DNA from: Isoetes taiwanensis
Taxonomy: Eukaryota > Streptophyta > Lycopodiopsida > Isoetales > Isoetaceae
Direction: 5' to 3'
Length of the DNA: 64,000 nt
Assembly: GCA_021234155.1 (NCBI GenBank)
Contig: JAJEKV010000020.1
Coordinates: forward strand, 7,984,563-8,048,562
This document shows, in pieces, positions 1 through 12,336 of this stretch. The notes under the pieces are model-generated. The model did no database searches and was not told the origin of the DNA. It was given only the letters and a program-made list of their open reading frames with translations. A program made the position numbers and the translations under genes. Every line of letters starts with the position of its first letter. The first letter of the stretch is position 1.

Positions 1-1867
1 AACTAACACACAAACCAGTCCCCACTAGATGTTGAGTTCCTCAAAAGTAGTAGAGTATCTTGCTTGCCACTTGGATTCCCTTAATGTTTCTTAATTGATA
101 AGAGGTGGTTGATGCATTATTAATGGGGATAGGGGCAAAGAATAAAGTCCTAGGAATGCCTATTAATAAATGTTGGCTAGAAAACAAAGGCTTGGTATTA
201 TGACCTTAAAAAGTCTTACTCTAGATTTTGATCATAAAAATGAGATACGAGATGCATATAATAGCACCTAATAGAAATCCTAGAGATCGCCAAATGGTGG
301 CAATGGGAGTTGTTGAGCAACAAAACACACACTAGGAGCCATGCTCTCTAACCCATTTTTAATACTTGTCTTCCTTGATTGAGAATGAGATACTAGATTA
401 GCCAATAAAAAAGGTTGTAATTAATTTTTTTCCCCTTTCTGATGCAAATCTCTCCTAGGGATCTGGTAGTAGAAATGCAATTTACTGGTAGTACGCATAT
501 GCAAAAGCACATGGCAAACTTACGACATCATGAGTTAAGAAATTTTATGGATAGAGATCTTCTTATGGATAGGTAAAAGGAAATTTCAACTTGTATTCCT
601 TCCTTAGAAAAGGAAAACACCATTTTTCTTGGGCCCCAAGGGCATCCACTTTTATCATGTTTGGCATATAAGAAATGAATATCTATTTGTTGGATATTGC
701 AATAACTTTATAGGTTGAGATGTGTTAAAAACTTAAACAAACATGACAACAATAACCGACCAGAATACCAACAACTATGCATAAACAAACAAGAGTGTAA
801 TTTGGTGGGTGACACGCTTGCATCCATTTCTGTTGAGATATCGACATACCAGCAAATTGCATCCGTTTCTGTTGAGATATGTTAAACAATCACTAAAGAT
901 GTCCGAATTAGGACCCTAGAATGGTTCAACAAAACTCAGCCCGACAATAAAAAAAAATGTTTGAATTAGGACCCCAGAATGGTTCAATAGAACTCAGTCC
1001 AATTAGAGAAATCCACATAAGTGCCGACTTCTACCCTTGACCAATGTGTGTTCACATATTGGAGCAGGATTTTCCACATGCTTTCATCATGGACCACAAG
1101 AGATGCCCATGTGTTCATCTTCATGACGTTAAAATGCCATCTATCTGTCAATCATGAGGCAGTAGCGCGTCTTTTTAATTGCCAGTCTTAGATGTCGTCT
1201 GCGAAGTTTCGACTAGAACTGGGCTCATCTTTTACATGGGAATGGACTTGAAGGCATTGTAATTGCATAAAAATGGATCTAGTACGTCAAAGCATGGACC
1301 ACAAATGTACAGAGTATGAGCACTTTATTTGTAGTCTTCCTCAACATTCCCAAAGAAAGCTACATTTTAGCATTATTTAAAACATTTCCTTGCATACTTT
1401 TGCCATTGTTTAAACCGGGCGATCATTATGGACCGTCACGCTGCGGGCAGGGTCCTTTACGGAATCTAAAAAACATTTCTTTATTCTGCCAATTTTGGGT
1501 TATCAATAAGTAAAATCCATCCTATTATTAAATTTGATTTTATTAATTCGTTTTAAGCTTGCATTAGAGTCCCTCTGAAGCAACAGAACAAAGAGCACCG
1601 GAATACAGAGCTGAACCCACCATTCTGCTCCAACTACTTTGATCAAGACAGCTCAATTTGCGTTCTTTCATATTTGGGTCATAAACCCGTTCGGTCTCTG
1701 GAGTTATGTCAATACTTGTCCTTGTTATTCTTTTCCCTGGTCGCAACAGCACTGAATCAGTTCAAACATCATGACCCACTTCGTTTTTCTATCTTTTTTC
1801 AACCCCAAATTGTCTGATCCTTGTAGATGATACTAGTTTTTCCGGAATTGATATATCCTCGGATTCA
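1..1867. other. Intergenic, no gene seen
   Basis: No credible coding region on either strand. Two short imperfect direct duplications are visible: a 21-bp unit (GCATCC.TTTCTGTTGAGATA) at 820-840 and 859-879, and a ~43-bp unit starting near GAATTAGGACC at 901-943 and 959-1001. The last few hundred bases should hold the promoter and 5' leader of the methylesterase gene, but I see no convincing TATA box or other site to assign. Confidence 0.6.
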
Positions 1868-4449
1868 ATGGGGAACCAGCTTGCTCGGATTGTGAGGGGC
1901 AAGGGAGGAAAAGGGAGTAATGAGAACAGCAATAATAAGAAGAAAGCAAAGAACAAAGCTAGTATGAGAAAAAAACAGCAGGCTTTAGAGGAGGAGCTTT
2001 TGCAGCAGCAGTTACTAGCTTTCGCCCTACAACATCAGAAGGCGCAGATCCGGCTTGAGAGGGCATCTTCGCACAGAAATGCCACGGGATTAGTGCCTTC
2101 TTTTCCAGAAAAGGGATTGCCAAGAAGTGCCAGCGCTAGACCACGTTCAAGTTCTGATACTATTGTCCCTCCTACCGTGCTTTTGAACGGTGCCAAGGTA
2201 TGTTTTCTTTGCAGTTTATTCATTGATAGTCATGCGTAGCTCTGAATTTATTCTTTTTTGCCTTTTGCCAAAAGCTGCATATAAGCCCGTGAGTTTCATT
2301 GTCATAAGAACTAACCTCTTTTATTGAAATATACTGTGTAACTCTTGGGAGCTCGTGTATCTAAATCTTCTTCGAAGTAGTTTTGTAAATTTCTCATGGC
2401 TGATCAATACACCTTAATGTGGAATATTGTCCAGGATGATGCTGAAGTGATGGCCAATCTAGAGACTAAACATTTTATATTGGTTCATGGAGGAGGCAAT
2501 GGTGCTTGGTGCTGGTATAAGGTGATTGCATTGTTGGAAAAGTCAGGGTTCAAGGCTACAACTATTGATCTTACAGGATCTGGGATTGATAGAACTGACC
2601 CCAATACCATCACAAGCCTAGCACAATATGTTGCACCACTTATGTCATTCATGGAAGGACTTCCAGAAAACGAGAAGGTAGGGATCTAACTTAATCTTCT
2701 TGCAAGTAGCAATTTCTTTGTTCTAAAACTCAGTGTTTATGCAGGTGATCTTAGTAGCTCATGACTTTGGGGGAGCTTGTATATCATATGCAATGGAACA
2801 CTTCCCAGATAAGATAGCAAAAGCAGTTTTTGTTAGTGCTGCAATGATCATCAACGGCCAGCGGGGTTTTGATGTGTTTTCACCAGAGGTAGTATTTTAG
2901 TAATATGCAATGCAATGATATTTAGAACTCCATACTGAAAGATGCAAATGGTTGAAACTAATTAAGCCCTGTCAGCTCCCTCTTGTAATACTTACCATTT
3001 CTCATTTTCTACAGGTGATGACCCCAGATGATTTGCTGCGCAAAGCACAGAAATTTATCTATGCAAATCCAGCTTCCAGTGTGCCTACTGCAATTGAGTT
3101 CGATAGAACCTTCTTGAAGGAACTCTTTTTTAATGAGAGCCCGGCAAAGGTATCTCCAGGAGATCATTATTATTTGTTTAATTGTCACAATGATGTCAAG
3201 TTTTTAAGGCTTAACGGCTGGCCAAATCTGAGAATTTTGGAGAGATTTCCCAATAGGATAGGTCTCGAGAGTCCTAAAGCATGAAGCATGGTACCAACCA
3301 ATGCCCGATTTCTTAACATTCTAGGCCTCAACCAGCTGAAAGGAGTTATATCCATGTTTTGTCTTTTGTTTCTACGTTCCTAGAAGATCTGGCACAACCA
3401 TGCTTGTCTATTAGAGATGTAAGAGCATTTTATCTTGTCCATTCTTTTCTATGGGCTTTGGACCTTTGCAATGATGTTGGATAGGGAACAACCGCCATGG
3501 AACCTTCACTTAAAGAGACTGCCTGTTAGGCTTGTGTTAAATCCATAGCCTTTGCAGGAACGTCAGATAGAAGAGCTAACATTGGTCACTTTACATTGTA
3601 GAATTCTTGTAGGTATCATTGAGATTGGAGAATTTGGTAGAAATGGCCCAGAAATAAGCACACAATCTGTCATATTTAGTACTTAATCGTTTGCCATGAA
3701 AGCAGAATAGCAGACTGTCTAATTACACAGTGAGGGAAAAATAACACTGCTGTTACAATGTAGCTCAGTTGGAAAAATATTTATTCCCCTTTGTAAGATC
3801 ATTAGGCAGTAGTTTTCATATTGATGCAAGCCTAATGTATTATGGGGTATAATTTTTTCTCCATGTACTTCATCAGCGTAAAACATAGGTGATTTTGAAT
3901 GCTGATATCTGTAATTCTCTTTAGTTTTGGTTCTTATCATTGAGAACCTACAAGCACTATAATCCCTACTCAGCTATTTTCAGTGGCATGAATCAAGAAA
4001 TGAGTGTCATGAACTTCTATGAGCAAACTGCTTTGCTAAGTTTGGGAAAGTTTATGAAGTTGTATATTAATTGGGTTAATTAGAATATATAACCAGAGAA
4101 CTCAAGATGGTAGCACTTTGTTTTTTAAGGCTTTGTTTTGATATGTATCCTACATGTTTGGCAGGATATTGCATTGGCAGCTGTTTCATTACGACCAATA
4201 CCTTTTGCACCAGTATCAGAAAAACTTGTTCTGACAGAGAAAAATTATGGGAAAGTGCGCCGCTTTTTTATTGAGACCACAGAGGATAATGCCTTGACTC
4301 CTGTTCTTCAAAAGCGGATTATCGAGCTGAACCCTCCAGAACGTGTTCTTAAAGTGAAGGGCGGTGATCATTCTCCATTTTTTTCAAAGCCAATGCTCCT
4401 GGTTAAAACACTTCAAGAAATTGCTAGACTGGAGAAGGACAAAAGCTAA
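1868..4449 (+). CDS. Methylesterase, MES11/13-like alpha/beta hydrolase (5 exons)
   Basis: The coding exons are 1868-2197, 2435-2677, 2745-2888, 3015-3149 and 4165-4449. All introns are GT-AG and phase 0, giving 378 residues. Residues 1-110 are a basic, Gln/Lys/Ser-rich extension starting MGN, a possible N-myristoylation signal; related plant proteins are annotated as plastid-targeted. The hydrolase domain follows: oxyanion-side motif HGGGNGAWCW from residue 128, nucleophile elbow VAHDFGGA around 195-202, Asp325 in ETTEDNALTP and His353 in GGDHSPF. The residue that is normally the catalytic Ser of this family (GHSxGG) is Asp198 here; I recall the same change in the MES11/13-type subgroup, so hydrolysis of methyl esters (methyl-IAA, methyl-jasmonate, methyl-salicylate) should not be assumed. 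The start was chosen because ATG 1868 opens the first long frame and joins in phase. The gene looks intact and is surrounded by transposon debris. Confidence 0.92.
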
Positions 4450-5794
4450 CACTACAGGTTGTACAGATGGTTGCATCTGCATCCATGGCACATCCAACTT
4501 TATGTGCCATGCCAGGCCAAATCAGGCCTTAATTCTCTAACATGCAAACTCACATGGGCTCTTGCACATGAGGGAATGCCTACCTTTAATTGATCAATGG
4601 TGCAAATGATAGCTATGCACTAATATCGATATACACCTGCTTCCTGAATATTGTCTACCTACTGAACCTGTTTTTTTTCCCTGTTCAAATAAAATCCAAA
4701 GGAAAAAGGGAAAGACCATGAGAACATGGTATTTGTCTGCCCAAGTGACTGAAGCCTTTACTATGAAACCAAATGGAATAACCAGATGATGGTCAGATGC
4801 GATTTTGGTGGTTACCAAAGGGCAAATCTGACGAAGAGATACTCTATGATATATCACAATCAGAAGTTATCGAGGTTACCCTTTTAACCTGTACGTCCCA
4901 GCCAGTTTTGATAATCTGCCCAGCGATAGCCTGTGTCCAAAACAGGAAAACGAAAAAAAATGTTTGGCTCTTTCAGCGCCTGATGCATATTTTTGCCGCA
5001 TACAATACAAATGCTCATTTTTCGCCAGTTATGGATTGGATTGACGAAGTCCAACATTGGATCCGCTGCCCCATGTTGGTAAAAGTTCGCTACTGTTGTA
5101 CGTTTGTATTATTGTATGGGCCCTTGGGCCCTTTGCTCAACACGTGATATGCCATGTGGCACATCTTCTCATTCGTACATTTTAGCATTGGATATGGTTC
5201 TGGGCATCACCTAAATAGAACGGAAATATGACGAAGTCCTTAGGTAGCCATTATATCTACTAGATAAAGAACACCAACACAATAACCTACAAAAGATTAT
5301 GACGATAACCTCTTAAGTTACATGTTGTGGGAGCTAGTTCTTCATCGTGCAGCTAATTTTCTCATGGTATAAAAAGATCATTGTTCCCCTCTGCTAAACG
5401 TGACATCGAGTGGGTTATTTTGTATGTCTTGCGGGGGGAACTCTCATTGTTCAAAAGTTTAGTAGTTTTCCCAAGTGCAGCGGTTTTTGGCCATTGGATT
5501 GAATGGATGGTCGAAATGCATTTAACTTCTATCCAGAGTGGTTGGGTCTCTTCATTCTCTCTGATAGTTGCATTGTCTGGATGAAATGAAAGGAAATGCA
5601 TTTCTGTTCAAGGATTGAAGGATGATACGTAAATTGCTCTTTTTCAGTGCTTAAAAATTTAGGTTCAAAAGGAAAGACTTTGGCATGGGTTTATGCCAAC
5701 AGTGGTGCCGGACTTAGCCGTGGCTATGGTGGATTTACAGTCCCCAACACAAGACCTTTACTAGAAAGCTCGCTCCGAACTAGAGAGCGAAAAT
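4450..5794. other. 3' flank of the methylesterase gene, no gene seen
   Basis: The first few hundred bases are probably 3' untranslated sequence. Short open frames at 4797-5147 and 5381-5601 show no family resemblance, overlap each other on both strands and have no convincing splice context. At 5641-5790 a short open frame runs into the SKI3-like fragment but I cannot relate it to that gene. Confidence 0.5.
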
Positions 5795-6295
5795 ACCTAA
5801 GGCGCGATTACTGCATTAGATGTCGCTGCATCAATGGCCTCTGAGGATGTGCATTTACATTTCTGCTTGGTAAGCTGGACTTGATGTCTCTGTTGTCTGT
5901 AATCGGAAATTCCCAGTTTGTTGAGAGTGCCAGACTTGATCCAATGAGGGTTGAAGTTTTTGTTTGCCTTGGGGACTATTATAGAGAGGCCTGTACAGAA
6001 ACTCGCCAAGCTCCATGCTATAAAAAAGCATTTACTTTGGATTCTGACAATGAAATTGTTGAGGTATTGTTTGCCACTTTCCTTTTGACATGCATTGTAA
6101 AAACTGGAGTGAAATTGAAAAAAAACATATTCTAGTTTGGAATCTAAACTAACATATTTAATTTCATTTTAGGAGAGGTTATGCAATATGTTGGATTGTG
6201 AAGGTCAAGAAGCTTTGGAAACTAGCATTTGTCAACAAGCTGCTCATAAGTCTGCTCGTGCATTCTAGACATGGCGCCGCCTTGGTTTTATGCAA
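5795..6295 (+). pseudogene. SKI3 (superkiller 3 / TTC37)-like TPR gene fragment
   Basis: Exon-like blocks lie at about 5795-5871, 5917-6063 and 6173-6295, separated by GT-AG introns. They read as a TPR protein: block two gives SARLDPMRV and LGDYYREACTETRQAPCYKKAF, block three gives LCNMLDCEGQEALETSICQ and ending TWRRLGFMQ. This spacing and wording match the N-terminal third of plant SKI3, the scaffold subunit of the cytoplasmic Ski complex that feeds mRNA to the exosome. A stop codon (TAG, 6266-6268) sits where the family has Trp, just before TWRRLGFMQ, and no further SKI3 exons follow. Introns are kept, so this is a DNA-level fragment, not a retrocopy. Confidence 0.7.
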
Positions 6296-6721
6296 GTAAT
6301 AACATTGGAAATTGGAATGCTTTGCTGCTTTGTTCTTCCTTATCATGGGGTTCTAGCTCTAATTTGTGAGGGGTTGTTATCAGACTCTTCGTAAAGAATG
6401 GCAAGATGCAATCATCGTTTTTTATTGTAGTCATCCACATAAACCAAAGCACTGAAAAATAATACATGCAAAGGAAAATCAGAGGCCCTCAGTGGGCCAT
6501 AGTGAAACCCGCAGGCAGGATGCCATGTGCTACTGGCCTGCAGAGTTTAACATTAATATCTACTAATAGATAAAATGTTGTGGCTAAAGGGACCATCCCC
6601 TATGAAGTAAACTTGAAAAAGGGCTAACATGCCTAGGGTTTGCGATTAGTCTCGGCATAAGGAATGGCATTATTCCCATTATGGTCGTAGACAAATGCAG
6701 CTTATCATGTCCATCCCTTCT
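6296..6721. other. No gene seen
   Basis: Sequence between the SKI3-like fragment and the retroelement remnant. It may include the 3' portion or LTR of the Ty3/gypsy copy, but I could not identify LTR borders. Confidence 0.4.
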
Positions 6722-7746
6722 CTAAGATGAAATTCTTTCCAACCCTTCTACACAATCCCTACCAGATCTAGCACCTTGATGCTTTTGGCATCGTCGCATA
6801 AAGTCTGGGTAAGCCTTATCAAGATCCATCTTGAGGACCCATGTTGCATCTTTAGTTGGCAAGTGCTTCCACTTAACCAAGTACTGCAAGATTTGAGTCC
6901 TCCTTGTCTGCTTATACGCACGATTGCGAAGAGCTTCTGGAACTATCTCTAATTGCTCATCCGTCATTCCAAAAGCATGGGTGAATCAAGTATCTCATCG
7001 AGATCAGGTGTATGCAACTTAAGATGCGTAGGAAGATTTAACTTGTAGGCTTGTGGACCTACTCGTTGTATGATCTTAAATGGTCCCGCGAGGTGTCAGT
7101 TTCTTGCAATGTCCAATCTTGAGCTTGGCTTGCTTAACCTTGATCTTTAAGCACCCCGAGTTGAAATTCGCGTGGTATTCAATGTTTGTCCGCCATACTC
7201 TCCTGTATACTTCTGGCATCCAACAACTACTCATGTACCTCCTCCACTAAGGCTTGCATGTCGGTGAGCAACTGTTGAGAGACTTCAACTTTCGATACAG
7301 GATTATGCCACGTGTCTAGAGTCAAACAGTGATATCTGTAATTTATCATGAAAGGAGACATCTTCGTGGACTCCTGCTTGTGGTACTATTATAAGCAAAC
7401 TCCACCAAATATATATAGTCTGCCCATTTAGACTGCTTATTCCAGACATAATTACGTAGCATATCCTCAATGATTCGATTGATGCATTTTATCTGGCCAT
7501 TTGTGTGCGGGTGATATGCCATACTCATAGAGAATTTGGTGTGTATTGTGCTAAAGAGTCCATCTAGAGCCCCCAAATCTGCAAAAAGCTGCCCCAAATG
7601 CTCAAGGCTCGCACGACGGCAAGTAGCTCTTGATTATGTGTAGGGTAACGTTGCTCATCATCATTCATCTTCTTGGAATCATAGGCAATACTACCCTCTG
7701 TCTCAATATAGAGAAGAGGTGCAAATATGAGATCAACCAACATCAT
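6722..7746 (-). pseudogene. Ty3/gypsy (chromovirus-type) pol remnant: RNase H, integrase, chromodomain
   Basis: Read from 7746 downwards. First comes a piece typical of the RT-RNase H region (SKKMNDDEQRYPTHNQELLAV), then the C-terminal half of an integrase core (FSMSMAYHPHTNGQ, NRIIEDMLRNYV, VEFAYNS) at 7597-7346, then a chromodomain-like end (ILQYLVKWKHLPTKDATW) at 6967-6722. The zinc-binding part and first half of the integrase are missing between the first two pieces, and the chromodomain is in another frame from the integrase. It is an old, internally deleted copy. The chromodomain places it with chromoviruses. Flanking LTRs were not found. Confidence 0.8.
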
Positions 7747-8379
7747 ATATCAACATATGATAAATAACAAGAATAACAACTAATCTTAATCACATGCATC
7801 TAACTTACAGTTAGGGTTCATTGATTAGGGTTCGTAATCAGAACAATGGGTTATGGATGTAGAAATACGACATGTTAGCTCATTTGGAATGCTAATTTGT
7901 AGATGAACTACCTATGAATCTACTCGAAATACCTACTCTTGAAGAGTTGCATCTTATTCGCAAGGTCTCCATTACTTGGGTTTGGAGTATGCTCCTCCTT
8001 CTGATGCACATGTGCTTCGGGCCCTGTTGCTGCAAGCTATGCTGTCGAAGATGATCCTTGAATTGGAGCTGCAGGTGCAAACTGGAATCAGAAGCTGGTG
8101 GAGCCAAAAGTAGCCTAGAGTTAGGGTTTGGCCTTTTATGTCTTAGGGTTCACATGAGGCCACTTGGCTCCAACAGGGTGCATCCATGTGGCGGGTTACC
8201 TATAGGATGAAGCCATGTGGAAATAGGTTCTCTCCTAAGGTTGGCTAAGTTATATAAATAACTTGGCCATGCCCCCACACTTGGGGCATACAAGTATACT
8301 AGTGACATGACCTAGGATATTCGTATTTATACCATATATTCTAGGGGAATGTCACACTTTCTGGGAGTAGAGTATATGA
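7747..8379. other. No gene seen
   Basis: Non-coding stretch between the gypsy and LINE remnants. It contains several GTTAGGGTT/TTAGGGTTC words, as is common in plant intergenic DNA. A 71-residue open frame on the minus strand (7892-8107) is Gln-rich and not related to anything I know. Confidence 0.4.
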
Positions 8380-8900
8380 CATCCCAAACTAACACGTTAT
8401 AAAGACAAGAATCTAATCTCTTGTGAGAGAATTAGATACAGAACCATGGACTTGACTCCAACTGCCTGATTTAGAAGGGCTTTTGGGACGTATTGCAAAC
8501 CTTCCCAAGTGGCAAGTGATGTCACAGCCCCCTATACTTCCACTCCATATAGAAGAATTGGCTCTACCAAAACCCTAAAGATGTGCACTTGGTGGGGTTA
8601 GTTGTAAAGCTCCGCTTTGTGGCAATTGTTCTATATAGCATAGAGAGATTTTCAACCTATCGCCACTCGTTGTTGGAATGAACTCTAGTCCAAGTTGTGT
8701 GTATATTTGCACCATTTCTACTTTTTTACCCTAATGAAGTGAGGTTGTTTATGCGCTTAGAAGATAACATCAGAAGTACCCTAATCTTTGGCAAGTTGAC
8801 CTACATTCCAATGGCCTAACATAAAGTACTCAATGCATCCAGATGCTGATGCATACTTGTTAGATCTACATCATCTGCATATATCAGTAGTTATGGTCAA
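8380..8900 (-). pseudogene. LINE reverse-transcriptase fragment (YADD motif)
   Basis: On the minus strand the sequence reads YADDVDLTSMHQHLDALS (codons around 8840-8883), the active-site motif of a non-LTR retrotransposon reverse transcriptase. Downstream comes LLYGVEV followed by a W-to-L and AVGVKS pattern (about 8440-8560), which is the usual post-RT region of these LINEs. Stops and frame changes are frequent, so the copy is dead. It belongs to the same LINE family as the fragment at 33230-33625, which carries the same LLYG...LGVKS block. Confidence 0.75.
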
Positions 8901-9348
8901 CCCTGACATCACTTTACTTCGCCATCGAAAACAACCTAAGCCTCCTTTCCTTGTGCAAGACGAGGCAGGCCAAGTTCTTGAGTTCTCTTATATTATTCTT
9001 AATTGTATTGCCATCTTGGGCACTATTATGTTTTATAGCCATAATTGGCAACCTATTTTGCGCTATATAAATATTTATGTTTAACAATGGTCCAAGCAGA
9101 ACCCCCTTTAAGTATGGATGATGATTGTGCATATTAAATAAATCTTAATTTAATTCATACGCAATTATCGTCTATAACCAATCTTTTTTTCTATAGACGG
9201 GGTATGAAATGCTCCTTTAACCACCATGGGCGCCTGACCCTATATGAAGCACCAGATGGTGGAGCTACAAGCCTATGTAATGCAAAGGAATCCACTACCC
9301 ATGCTTCAAGAATATGGCCCTGAAGTGCCTACTGATGAACCCAATTAG

Positions 9349-10297
9349 ATGCCACTATCACCTACACCGGGACGAGCTGCTGCAAATCCAGCATGTAATA
9401 AGCAGGCATGTAGTTCCTCTACATCTAGTTCTAGCTTAGATTGCACAGATTCTTTAGATTCTAAAGCAGAGACTGTCAAAACTAGCAAAAAGGACTATAA
9501 GAAGACGGTCGATTCTGCTATCACTAGTATCTGGAAGAACCAAAAACTTGCATAGCTTTCTGGAAAGACCAGGTCCGACATGGATGTTGAGTCATGGCTT
9601 GATGAGATGTAGGATTTTGGTAACCCGTATGGGATGACCGACAAAGATATTGAGAAAGTTGTTACTACAAACCTTATTGGGGCTGTGCATATTTGGTGGA
9701 AGGGGTACGCAAAAGCTAATGGATTGACCACGAACAAATGCAGGTTTAAGAAATTTGCTTAGGGGCTGAACAAAGTCATGTTGACCTTTGTGATCAATTG
9801 AAGGTGCTTAAGATGCCACAAAACATTTAACCTTGTAACAGGTAAATCAAATTTGGCAGATAAAATAGGCGCATGCAAGAATGTCCCTATGTGTCACAAG
9901 CAGCTTAGACAGCATTAGCAAAAGTTGATTGGGGAGAATGACCCGCCCTCGCTGACCTCCCTACCTTAGCAGAGGAAGAGGCATGCGATTACATCCAAGG
10001 TGAGTCCCACATCTTTGCAGCCGTAGAAACTGGGAATGCAGATAGTCAACCTACTGTCATATCCACTGTACGGGAGATAAACTCCAAACCTTTTGTCATT
10101 CTCATGGATATGGGTAGCATCCATAACTTTGCATCTCCTAGGATGGCTGAAATTTTGAATAGTAAACCTTTGAGATCTAAATCATGACCAGTTGTATTAG
10201 CCAGTGATGCTATCCACCATACGCAAGGGCACCACCTCAAATTGGACATATAGTTGCCAGAAGCATCAGTTGCTTTAGGGGCTAAGATAATGAACAT
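9349..10297 (+). pseudogene. Ty3/gypsy gag-protease remnant
   Basis: The open frame 9349-9555 and its continuation give a capsid-like region (KTRSDMDVESWLDEM, NLIGAVHIWWKGYAKANG) typical of plant gag. Further down, around 10000-10290, an aspartic protease-like stretch reads VILMDMGSIHNFASPRMAEI; the family motif is D(T/S)GS followed by HNF, here DMGS. Stops interrupt the frame several times (for example 9553-9555 and within the WLDEM region). It lies on the opposite strand from the pol remnant at 6722-7746, so the two are separate insertions or an inverted piece. Confidence 0.75.
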
Positions 10298-10541
10298 AAG
10301 AAAAACTTGTTACCTATGATAATAATAGAATATAAGATTAGAAAATATTTCAAACTAGATGTTTTAAGACATGCTATAGTTTTCTAACATGTGTCTTTAG
10401 AGCTCAGGAGATGCTTGATGACAAATGCAAGCATATAACTTCAGAGAAAGTATTTGAATACAAGCTAATAACACAAAGGCTTTGAAGATCTTCATGTATT
10501 TAGACAAAAAAAGAAAATGATATGAAAATATACTCTCTTAC

Positions 10542-11440
10542 CAACAGTTTGAGCCTGTAGATGTTTGACTTTGAATACAAATGTGCTTCTGCTATTTTGG
10601 AACAAGAGATATGTGTTAGAATGGATCAGCTGATATATGAAACATTGCATGAAGGCATTACCTTTTGACAAGAGGGAATTTAGGAATCCAGAACTAAGAT
10701 TTGGTTGCTCTTCTTCTGGATCATAAGGGAAACTGCCACACCAAGAAAATGTCATTGAATCCATAATGTCAAAGAATACGGCAATTAGTCATTCTCTAAA
10801 CTCTCTATATTCAAAAGTAATTCCTAAATCCTATAATATATATTCTCAAGCTTGCCCTCTACTATGCATCTATCAAAGATGATAAGAGAGTGATGAATCT
10901 TGGTCTGGACATCCTTTATGGCTTTTATGGCTTTGAAAATGGCAAAGTTTGGGCTCAGAGTGCATCTAATTCAAGAACTCCTATTTGTGATGCATTTAAT
11001 GCAACAATGCATCCAAGATTTGAAATATCAAATAGGTTTCTTTGTATTTTGCTGTTTGGCCTGCAATATCCGGAAATGGAATAGCCGTGAAATTTGTTAA
11101 GGTTGGGGACACCCAAAATCGGGACTCTAATGCAAGCATTAGAACCTAATAAGAATTTAGCATTTCATAAGATTAATCTAAAGTCTTTTTACCAGCTTCG
11201 GGATGCAAAATCCTAAGACTGTAAGTGCCAGGCTTCAGAACATCGTTATTTGCAATACCGGAATTAAAAAAAGACTAATATATGTAGAGTAAATGTCCAA
11301 ATCTAAATGAAGACCTCAAATGTAAACTTACGGCATGTTACTCTCAACCTCGATTACCCCTCCTGCACATCGACAAGCTGGCCAGATGTAAAACGTATCT
11401 CCCACCCTTACATATGTGTACGAAAGACCTTCATTAAAAA
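10542..11440 (-). other. Candidate exons of an unrecognised gene
   Basis: Several short blocks on the minus strand look like spliced coding DNA. One runs from about 11435 to 11332 (VRVGDTFYIWPACRCAGG) and ends in a GTAAGT donor. A second at about 11262-11192 reads DVLKPGTYSLRILHPEA with a GTAAAA donor. A third from 10764 (or slightly upstream) to 10662 reads FSWCGSFPYDPEEEQPNLSS with a GTAATG donor. A fourth, 10591-10542, lies between an AG acceptor and a GTAAGA donor; blocks three and four join in frame. I do not recognise the protein, and the joins between the first two and last two are not proven. It may be a host gene or gene fragment. Confidence 0.35.
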
Positions 11441-12336
11441 CCCCCTTTTGCCCACGCACATGTTTAGTATGACTCAACTTTGTGAATCCCCCTTTAAACA
11501 GATAAATGACAGTGTAGATAAAGCAAATTCAGATTGTTATCTTAGCCCAGATATCTGGATCAAACTATCTGCACTGCCATTGACTAAGCAGATTCAAGAC
11601 AATTGCAAGAGCATATTTTAAACAGCTCCTGCATTAAACTCATATGACTGCCCATTCCATATGTCTTCAATATATCCAATCTTCTACCATTACTTATGCA
11701 ACTCTGCTTTCTGATCTTAATGCAAATGCATTGTATTGTTTTAAATTTCTTTTTAGTTCAAGGATTGTTGAGACACTTACTATTCTGAGTCCTAGTAATA
11801 TAACAATCCTTGTTCTGCACGGTCACAGTCGCCACTTGCTTATATAATAAATTGTTATTCTAAACCATGCTTTAAAATTATATAACTACGTCCTCTCACA
11901 TTGCAGAAATCCTGGCAAACCTCCACTCCCAGTCGCCAATCCATTTTCTTACCCATAACTTTCAGCATTTTAGAATATTCCAAAGATTATCACAATCATC
12001 ATCAAAGATTTTCGTGATAATCTTTAGAATAATTCTTTACTAGTAAATTGCCCACCGTTGGTGGGCTTTACATGTGATTGTTCATATTTTGTGATTATTC
12101 CATGTGATTGTTTACTTGAACAATACTCGGAATGAGTTATTCAGATTCTTGGGTTTAAAGGTTGGTTTACGTTAAATTTCATTAATGTTGTAATGCATTG
12201 CTTAAACATTGGAACTCATAATCCAACGTTCCATACAACACAATTTAGATCAGAAGTATCAAACTTGATTGATCACGTATATTGTACACTAAATAAATAT
12301 TGTCTTTATTCACGTTGTAGAGTAATTCACACAGGA
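11441..12336. other. No gene seen
   Basis: AT-rich DNA with only short scattered open frames on both strands. No splice-consistent coding block was found. Confidence 0.4.
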
